The notes below the pieces were generated by a model that saw only the letters and a list, made by a program, of their open reading frames with translations, searched no databases and had not been told where the DNA came from. From IMG/VR virus record IMGVR_UViG_3300047157_000113, positions 1 to 37,421 of that record: 37,421 nucleotides of DNA, one strand, 5' to 3'. Positions 31,654 through 37,421 of the stretch are shown in pieces (positions within the stretch are counted from its first letter, which is position 1; each line of letters begins with the position of its first letter). Source of the DNA: a virus. The position numbers and the translations under genes were made by a program.

Positions 31654-33324
31654 TCAAAAGATCCCTGAGATGGTTATGTAGTAAGGCCCAGACCCATTAG
31701 CAAAGTTGCCTCCATTCAGGGCAGTCTTGCTGGAGACATAGCAAAGAGCGTGGTCAGGATGAAAATCAATCCTGCTGATAGTGCCTGTTACCCTCATCTT
31801 CCACCCACCACCTGATACTTCCCAGATAGTGAAAGGTACGTTATCGCTATAGCGAACGTCTTCACGGGGCGTATTAGTTCCCCAAGCAATGCCATCTCTA
31901 TCTGTAGTGGCAAGCTCTAGGTGCTGATTACCCGTGCTTTCCTTTACCCACCACTGGAAATACCCATTCGGCAAGTTAACGATACTGCACATAAACTTAA
32001 GTCCGGGTGGTCTAGAAGCAGAGACACCATCGCCAGCATTAGACCTAGAATCTACATAGCTCTTAGTGGCCGCATGATGTGACTCGGTAGGCTCCTTTAA
32101 GTTATAAACGCCAAGCCGACCACCAACGCCGTGTATCAGTGTCTTGTTCTTGCCTTCTGAGGTGTGTTGCCTAATCTTCCAATCAGTGTCATCAGGTAGC
32201 TGGTTAGCTCCTGAGTTATCTAGCTTAGATGAAAGCCCCTGATCTACATACTCTTGGCTAACGCCTGCCTGATTCTGTGGGTAGACATAAACCTCTTCAG
32301 CCTCATCCACCTCAAAGTTGTTAGTGCCTGACAGGTACTCAACTGCCAGCGCGTTATAATCTCCGCTGACTACCTTGTACCGAGTAATCTCACCAGCATT
32401 CCTAGAGCCAACCGCTTCGACGAACTCAACTATGTCATCAGGGTTTGCAGGCTTAGTGGCCTGTCCGTTTGAGTCAAATGGCGCAAAGCTAATGAAGGTA
32501 ACATCTGCCGCATTAGGACTGTCGACATATAGCTCACCATTCCTAGTGGCTACATTAACCTCTGTACCCTTGACCGTGTATCGGGCCACTGCGCCCTTAG
32601 TGACAGAAAGCTCTTCTACCTTGGCAACAATCTTTGCTTGGTCATCAAGGCTTTTGTCAATCTGATCAATGATGGCCTCTTGCGTAGTTTCTAACTCTTC
32701 AATGCCTTCAATCTGCTCAAGGAACCAGCGGTTTACCTCAAGCTGATTGTTAAGCTCAGGAACATTATTGGTAGACTTAAATCGCCCCTTAGAATCTCTA
32801 AACACAACATCGGAGTTAGTAGCTACTAGGTCAGTGGTAACAGGTGACCAGCCTTTGTTTGGTGCGCCCTTCTTGTACACCATCCAAGCTGTGTTGCTGG
32901 TGGGCTTTTCTACATAACCAGATAAGTCTACAGTGCCTGATCCACCACCACTGCTACCACCACTTACCTTGTAGTGAACCTCTGTGTTCTTACCTAGCGG
33001 CATCTCAATGGTGTAGGTCTCACCATCAGTCATAGTGACAATGATGGCGTCATCAACATCCTGCTCAATGTTAGCAATGCCTACAGCTTCTTCAGCACCT
33101 TACCGTCCTTGCCGTCTTTGCCATCCTTACCAGCCTTACCCTGCTTGCCGTCACCACCTTTAGGGCCAGCCTTACCTTGTGGGCCGGTGTCACCTTTTGC
33201 ACCGCGCTCACCTGTACCGCCCTGCTTACCATCTTTGCCTGCCTGGGCCCTCAACGCGAGACTCAGCAATCTCCTTGCGAATTAACGCAATGATCGTGAC
33301 TAAGCTAATAGCATCAGCACTCAT
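31654..33324 (-). CDS. Fibre-like virion protein with collagen-like stalk, two cancelling frameshifts
   Basis: Restored length about 556 residues. It starts MSADAISLVTIIALIRKEIA at ATG 33324, overlapping the portal stop (ATGA). An extra base near 33245-33250 leads into a 48-residue collagen-like stretch, and a missing base near 33096-33101 leads to AEEAVGIANIEQDVDDAIIV and the long frame that follows. The C-terminal 450 residues contain fibre-type modules: GYVEKPTSNTAWMVYKKG, a coiled coil at about 85-130, HHAATKSYVDSRSN and a beta-rich end. Insertion and deletion cancel exactly over 557 codons. It probably forms a trimeric spike or head fibre. Confidence 0.72.
33099..33242 (-). repeat. Collagen-like Gly-X-Y repeat
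   Basis: Fifteen unbroken Gly-X-Y triplets (GKD, GKQ, GGT, GER, GAK, GDT, GPQ and so on, ending GKDGKDGKD) encoded in the middle of the fibre gene. Collagen-like stalks are common in phage fibres and form rigid triple helices. Here the Y positions are often Asp, Lys or Gln, so stability would come from charge pairs rather than hydroxyproline. Confidence 0.88.
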
Positions 33325-35443
33325 TGCAGGGGTTGTTCCTCAATCATTGGTGGCCCCTGTTGAGGCTGTGGCTGTAGCATTTGCTGGAGCATTTCTTGCT
33401 CGCCCATCTTGTTCTGCATGTTCTGCTGACGCTCTTCTTTCTCGACTTGCCACTTGTCTTCTTGCATCAGCATGTTGGCTAGCTGGATCTTCTTCTCAAA
33501 GTCATCATCAACCTTGCCGTCTTTGTCCATGTCTGAGTACTTCAATGCCATCTCTTTAGGCATGACATCTATCTCAGTCATGTACTTAGCCGCCCGTGCT
33601 TCAGCTTCTTCAGCCTGCGCCATGAGTACAGCAGTCTGGGCTTGCTGTAATTGCATCTGCGCTTGCATCTGTTGCTGTTGCATTTGCTCGGCTTGAGGGT
33701 TGGGCTGACTAGCTTGATCTACAACCTCCAGCAGTTTCTCTTTGCTGAAGTCACATTCATGTGTTCAATGATGGCCTTAACCATAGCTCCATGAATAGGA
33801 GACTGTGGTGGCACCACCTGTAAGATCTGAGCTAACTGCTGAACCTCATACTCCCTAGCAATAACACCCAAGCTAGAGATAACTGAGAAGTGATAATCCT
33901 TTGATGGGTACTTCTCTGGATCGAACTGCATGTAACGCCAAGCAGTCTTCTTGATTAGTGGCTTAAAGAAGGATTCTTGGAAGTTGACCAGTGTCCTTCT
34001 CTGACGCTTCATAACCGCGCCCATGCTCATTGAGATACCAGCGGCAGTTGTGTCGCTTGATGGGCCTTTCGCCATCTCAGCGGCGTCCTGTGAGCCTGTA
34101 GCCTGCTGAACCATCATCTGTAGGTTCTGAGCTTGGTTGAAACTGATCTGATCTACCTGCCCAAACTTAAAGGGCATGATGGACTTCTTGACGGTGAGCC
34201 GTTAGTTAGGATCATCTTGCCGGGACGGACCTCGAATTTGTCCCCTCTTGGGATTCGGGTGGCGTCTACTGCCATCATTGGGTGGGTAGTCAAGTGCTAG
34301 TGCATCAATCCTTGCTCTCATTTCGGCGTCTAATGCCTTCTGAGACATGTAACCCTTCTCACAGACACCACGACCCCAGAACCGGCTGGGTACTACGTCC
34401 CAAGGGAAGGCCGCAATAGGCCGATCTTGGCACATATAGGGATTTGCCTGTGCTTTGAGGATTTCGCCGTTAGCAACAACAACAACTGCCTCTGTGTACT
34501 TGCCATCTTCTAGGTCTTCAGAGTCAACGCCCTCTTCCTTTAATAAGTCAGTAGGCACTAACCCGTAATACCGCTTAATCCTTACCTTTCTAACAGGCTG
34601 ATTGGTCAATTCTGAGTCAGCATCAATATCTGGGTCACTAGGGTCCACACCAATGTCTATATCACGGTAAACACCAGACTCTTGTAGCTGTTCAACAGTG
34701 TGTATTCCAACAAACTCTTCAATACAGACACCCATAGCACTGGTTACACAGGTAGCATTGGGGTCAATGAGGAAGTTTTTAGGCTGTACAGGGGTCAGCT
34801 TGACCAACGGCCTGCTTTTTGTCTCTACACCATACTCAACAAGGCTTGCCTCTTGGGGCATACCGTCTAATGGCTGGGTGCTTGGCACATATTCCTTAGA
34901 ATCTTCTATAGAGATCTCACCAATGCCTGTTCCATACACTGCGGCGTTGATTAATATCTCCCCAATAGCCGCTCGGTAGTTAGCGCGCTCTATATCCTTG
35001 TGTAATTGGTCTCTGACAGCCAAAGATTCTTCCATTGTCGGCTGATTTTGTGGGCCTTGAGCCATTTGGGGTGGCATTTGTTGACCACCACCCATCCCCT
35101 GCATGGCCTCGGGGGGCATCATCTGAGGAGGTTGACCTTGAGGGGGTGGGGGTGGAGTCTTTTTAGCGTCATCAATGTCAAACATGAATGCCTGACTAAA
35201 TGAAGCGGTCTCTATTTCTGCTACCGCACTCTCAACTGCCTGCTGTAAGGCGGGAGCAATGATGCGGCTACGCTCTGATTGGCGGGTCTTGTCATCTTCG
35301 GCCCAAATCCCACGCCAAAGTCGGTAATATTCGTCCTGCTTGGCTTCATAATTAGACTCGTAATGTTCTCGCCATTCGGTCGTAAGTGTTTCAACCCACT
35401 CTGTCAGACCTTGGTCGATTCCAATATGTTCTAAATCAGTCAT
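33321..35443 (-). CDS. Portal (head-to-tail connector) protein, frameshifted three times
   Basis: About 707 residues if repaired. The frame from ATG 35443 reads well to near 34290 (EMRARIDALAL). A +1 shift gives HPMMAVDATRIPRGDKFEVR, and a shift near 34192 restores the original frame (MPFKFGQVDQISFNQAQNLQ). A missing base near 33750-33754 leads to KEKLLEVVDQASQPNPQAEQ and the Gln/Met-rich C-terminus, ending TGA at 33321-33323. These are the typical segments of a podoviral portal that follows TerL. The tail has DMDKDGKVDDD, an EF-hand-like loop without the final Glu. Starts right after the TerL stop with AGGA upstream. Confidence 0.83.
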
Positions 35444-36691
35444 TTAATATCCTACGGCCACGTCGAGAGCTTCCCACTCGTCGGCCAATTCAATTCCGTC
35501 TAGGTAAGCAATCTGCGCCATCTGGTCGGCGTATGAAAGTGCATCGATAAGGTCATCGTGGACAAGGGTGGAGGGGAAGTTAGCCGCCTCGTCTACGAGC
35601 CTGTCGTTCCAAGCCGCCTTCTTTAGCGAGATCATGCCGTTGGCAAATCTCCCCTCTAACGCCCACGCAATTCGGTCTTCTTTTTTCTGATTTCCGTGGG
35701 TTAATAGTTCTATGTGGAACATTCTTCCTTTACGGCGCATTAGATCCCCAAGGGGAGACATAACCGCCTGCTGTGCAATACCTCTCTCAACCCCAACCTT
35801 AATAGGCCGGTACTTTTCTACAGCGGCAAAGATATTCTGGCAGGTTTCGTCTAGGCTCCACTGGCCGTAGATCATATCTTGAACCCACCATTTGCCATCA
35901 GGAGTTACTTTTGTCACCGCAATGGCAGAGTTATCGCGCTTCTTGGCTTTTCGCTGGCCCTGTTGCTTAAATCCAGCCAAGTCAATAGAGATATAATGGT
36001 CTCCGATCTCCTTACACTCTTCGTGGTACAGGAAGCTGTCAGCATCAAAGATTCCACCCGTCCTAGCGTCAAAAGAAGCCATGAATTCTTGGGCAAATGC
36101 CCACGCCGGTAGGGTTTGACGGGCGTGTTCTATCTCAGATTTGTCAACAAGGGGGTTATCAAAGGACGTGTAGTGGAAATTCTCCCATCCCTCCCAAGAA
36201 TCAGACCCAGTGAACATGTCGTAGAAGTGATTTCGACCCTCGGGAGTACCAATGGCGATCATTGTTCCTTTTTGGTCGGCCAAGGCGGGTCTGAGAATAG
36301 ACTCAAACACGTCAGGCTTCATAAAAGCGTACTCATCTAGAACTAAATGTTTTAAGGAAACGCCCCGGAGGGAGTCAGGTCTATCTGCTCCCTTCAGGTA
36401 AATAGTATTGCCACCGGCTAAAGTGATTTCTAAGTTGTTGATGTGGCTTCTTTCAATAATGTCGTTGGCTATATCAAAGATGGTGTGCCAGAGAACGTCG
36501 CGCGCTTGACCCTGTGTCGGCGCAACGTAAAAGACCTTTCCGGGTTTATCATCTAAAGCGGCGAGGATAAGAGAAATAGCGGCTAGATAGGACTTCCCTG
36601 TTCGTCGGCCTGCCGCCACGCACTTAAAACGGGCCTCGGATCTCATCACGTCCTGTTGCCACGGCAACAAAGATAAGTCGAGCGTCGTCAC
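35444..36691 (-). CDS. terL: Terminase large subunit
   Basis: A 415-residue packaging motor with both expected domains. ATPase: Walker A GRRTGKS at 28-34, Walker B HLVLDE at 115-120, and the coupling motif IGTPEGR at 147-153. RNase H-like nuclease: Asp237 in YISIDLAGF, and HDDLIDALSYAD at 378-389 for further metal-binding Asp residues. GTG start overlapping the TerS stop (GTGA). It packages concatemers and makes the ends, which here are 211-base direct repeats. Confidence 0.95.
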   Translation of the reverse strand: MTTLDLSLLPWQQDVMRSEARFKCVAAGRRTGKSYLAAISLILAALDDKPGKVFYVAPTQGQARDVLWHTIFDIANDIIERSHINNLEITLAGGNTIYLKGADRPDSLRGVSLKHLVLDEYAFMKPDVFESILRPALADQKGTMIAIGTPEGRNHFYDMFTGSDSWEGWENFHYTSFDNPLVDKSEIEHARQTLPAWAFAQEFMASFDARTGGIFDADSFLYHEECKEIGDHYISIDLAGFKQQGQRKAKKRDNSAIAVTKVTPDGKWWVQDMIYGQWSLDETCQNIFAAVEKYRPIKVGVERGIAQQAVMSPLGDLMRRKGRMFHIELLTHGNQKKEDRIAWALEGRFANGMISLKKAAWNDRLVDEAANFPSTLVHDDLIDALSYADQMAQIAYLDGIELADEWEALDVAVGY

Positions 36692-37071
36692 TGTAGGCTT
36701 ACCGGAGGCACTTCTTTTTCCTCCACGGAGTCTATCTGAAGTCCGGAGATATTAATCTGGACTGCATTGCTGGTTTTATTCTCCCCACCAAAAGAAGCAG
36801 TCGGAAGAATACGGTCGGCAATGATCTTAATAGCCCCCAACTGCCCGTTATGGTCATCATCCAAGGCGATGTCAAAAAGCTTACGAACGTAGCGATCAAG
36901 GGAGGAGTGAGTCAAAAATTCGGTCTTCAACTCAGCCAAACGGATCTGCTGTTGAGAACGGGTCATCTTAGCCATAGCCTGTTTCTCAGCGCGAGCAGTA
37001 TCACGGACAGCCTTCTTACGGGCTTTGATCTCCTCTTTTCTGTCGTCAGAGTAGGACAGCTTTGCCACCAC
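36688..37071 (-). CDS. terS: Putative terminase small subunit
   Basis: A 127-residue basic, helical protein directly before TerL with a four-base overlap. The N-terminal half (RKEEIKARKKAVRDTARAEK) is highly charged, and the centre (RYVRKLFDIALDDDHNGQLG) has two helices suited to ring formation. No direct sequence motif identifies TerS, so the call rests on size, charge and place. It starts at GTG 37071 (or 37068); the ribosome site is weak. It would bind the end region that begins about 140 bases away. Confidence 0.68.
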   Translation of the reverse strand: MVAKLSYSDDRKEEIKARKKAVRDTARAEKQAMAKMTRSQQQIRLAELKTEFLTHSSLDRYVRKLFDIALDDDHNGQLGAIKIIADRILPTASFGGENKTSNAVQINISGLQIDSVEEKEVPPVSLQ

Positions 37072-37210
37072 AGGTTAGTAAGCACTCACATTCTAATACG
37101 GTTATTCATCAAAAGTAAAACAATCAAGCGTGTTTGTTTTTTAGAGAAACGGGGTCTCAGACATAGAGCTGGCTCATTCTTAGTTTTTTTTCTAGTAAGG
37201 GGGAATGGGA
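37072..37210. other. Non-coding region between terS and the right terminal repeat
   Basis: No gene is visible. The region has AGTAAGCACT at 37077-37086, the exact inverse of AGTGCTTACT in the terminal repeat (76-85 and 37286-37295). It has GAGA/TCTC arms around 37144-37158, an eight-T run near 37183-37190, and GCTCATTCTTA at 37172-37182, which also occurs at 5711-5721 in the same orientation. It should contain the late promoter and may contain the terminase recognition site. Confidence 0.5.
37090..37119 (-). promoter_or_regulatory. Candidate late promoter
   Basis: On the minus strand TTTACT (37119-37114), an 18-base spacer and TAGAAT (37095-37090) form a moderate sigma70-like promoter about 20 bases before the terminase start. 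It is weaker than the two early promoters, as expected for a regulated late promoter, and would have to serve a 26-kb operon unless there are others. An activator would be needed; none is certain. Confidence 0.4.
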
Positions 37211-37421
37211 ACTGCCGAAAATTTGTCTCCCGCACCCCCTCCCCCCCGCCAGCCAAAACCTGTACATACATACAGTGAAATAGTTAGTGCTTACTATCGC
37301 TGAGACCCGCATAAACACTAGGCCTATAGCTTCCTCTAATCAGCATTTAAGGAAGATAGAATGGCATAGGTAAGCCAATACAAAAACAAACCGGCGTGAT
37401 TGTTTGTATCGAAATGAAGAG
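37211..37421. repeat. Right direct terminal repeat (211 bp)
   Basis: Identical copy of bases 1-211, base for base, including the C-rich tract. The repeat begins right after GGGAATGGGA and ends the window. If the molecule is linear, this is the end packaged last; if circular, it is the assembly overlap. Confidence 0.9.

Noticed and set aside
33540-33590. EF-hand calcium site in the portal C-terminus
   Set aside because: DMDKDGKVDDD fits the first nine positions, but the conserved Glu at position 12 is missing and the flanks lack a paired hand; noted only as EF-hand-like.
1-37421. Prophage or temperate phage interpretation
   Set aside because: No integrase, excisionase or CI-like repressor was recognised, no attachment site or host flanking genes are present, and the ends are direct terminal repeats.
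1-37421. CRISPR array, tRNA or rRNA genes
   Set aside because: No regularly spaced repeats with unique spacers and no cloverleaf-like or rRNA-like sequence was seen; the regular arrays found are origin iterons and protein repeats.

Overview
This window looks like a complete genome of a tailed, short-tailed (podovirus-type) bacteriophage. The evidence is a contiguous set of terminase, portal, scaffold, coat, tail-tube, internal-virion and fibre genes. The first 211 bases are repeated exactly as the last 211 bases (1-211 = 37211-37421), so the window is either the full linear genome with short direct terminal repeats or a closed 37,210-bp circle. The break lies in the only large non-coding region, between divergent transcription units and next to the terminase genes, which favours real terminal repeats. 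The host is a bacterium using sigma70-like promoters and Shine-Dalgarno sites; it cannot be named from the sequence.
Layout. (1) 212-588: non-coding, with several short palindromes and a good sigma70-type promoter. (2) 589-4382, plus strand: an early accessory block of small genes around an ArdC-like antirestriction protein, ending at a strong hairpin terminator. (3) 4424-5669, minus strand: a three-gene operon with a DUF4224-like protein, an SSB-like protein ending DIPF and a Rad52/Erf-like annealing protein candidate. (4) 5692-5778: divergent control region with dyads and a near-consensus promoter. (5) 5819-11047, plus strand: small winged-HTH protein, ParB-like protein, lambda O-like replication protein with an apparent intragenic origin, helicase-loader-like protein, NinB-position protein, HNH endonuclease and NinG-like nuclease. 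(6) 11048-37071, minus strand: one long late operon in the order TerS, TerL, portal, collagen-containing fibre, three small proteins, scaffold, major capsid, terminator, fibre/propeller proteins, small proteins, a large virion protein, tail tube A, tail tube B (nozzle), and three internal virion proteins, the last with an N-terminal muramidase and an eight-copy 15-residue repeat.
How it works together. The virion is T7-like in architecture, but there is no phage RNA polymerase, DNA polymerase or primase. Replication looks lambda-like: an initiator with iterons inside its own gene, a helicase loader, SSB and annealing recombinase, relying on host polymerases. No integrase was seen. No conventional holin/endolysin pair was recognised; a 55-residue single-span membrane protein is the best lysis candidate.
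Sequence quality. At least six late genes (portal, fibre, capsid, two small genes, internal virion proteins) are interrupted by single-base indels whose frames rejoin into plausible full-length proteins. In three genes the shifts cancel out. This pattern fits consensus errors, as in long single-molecule reads, far better than gene decay, so I annotate those genes over their full spans.
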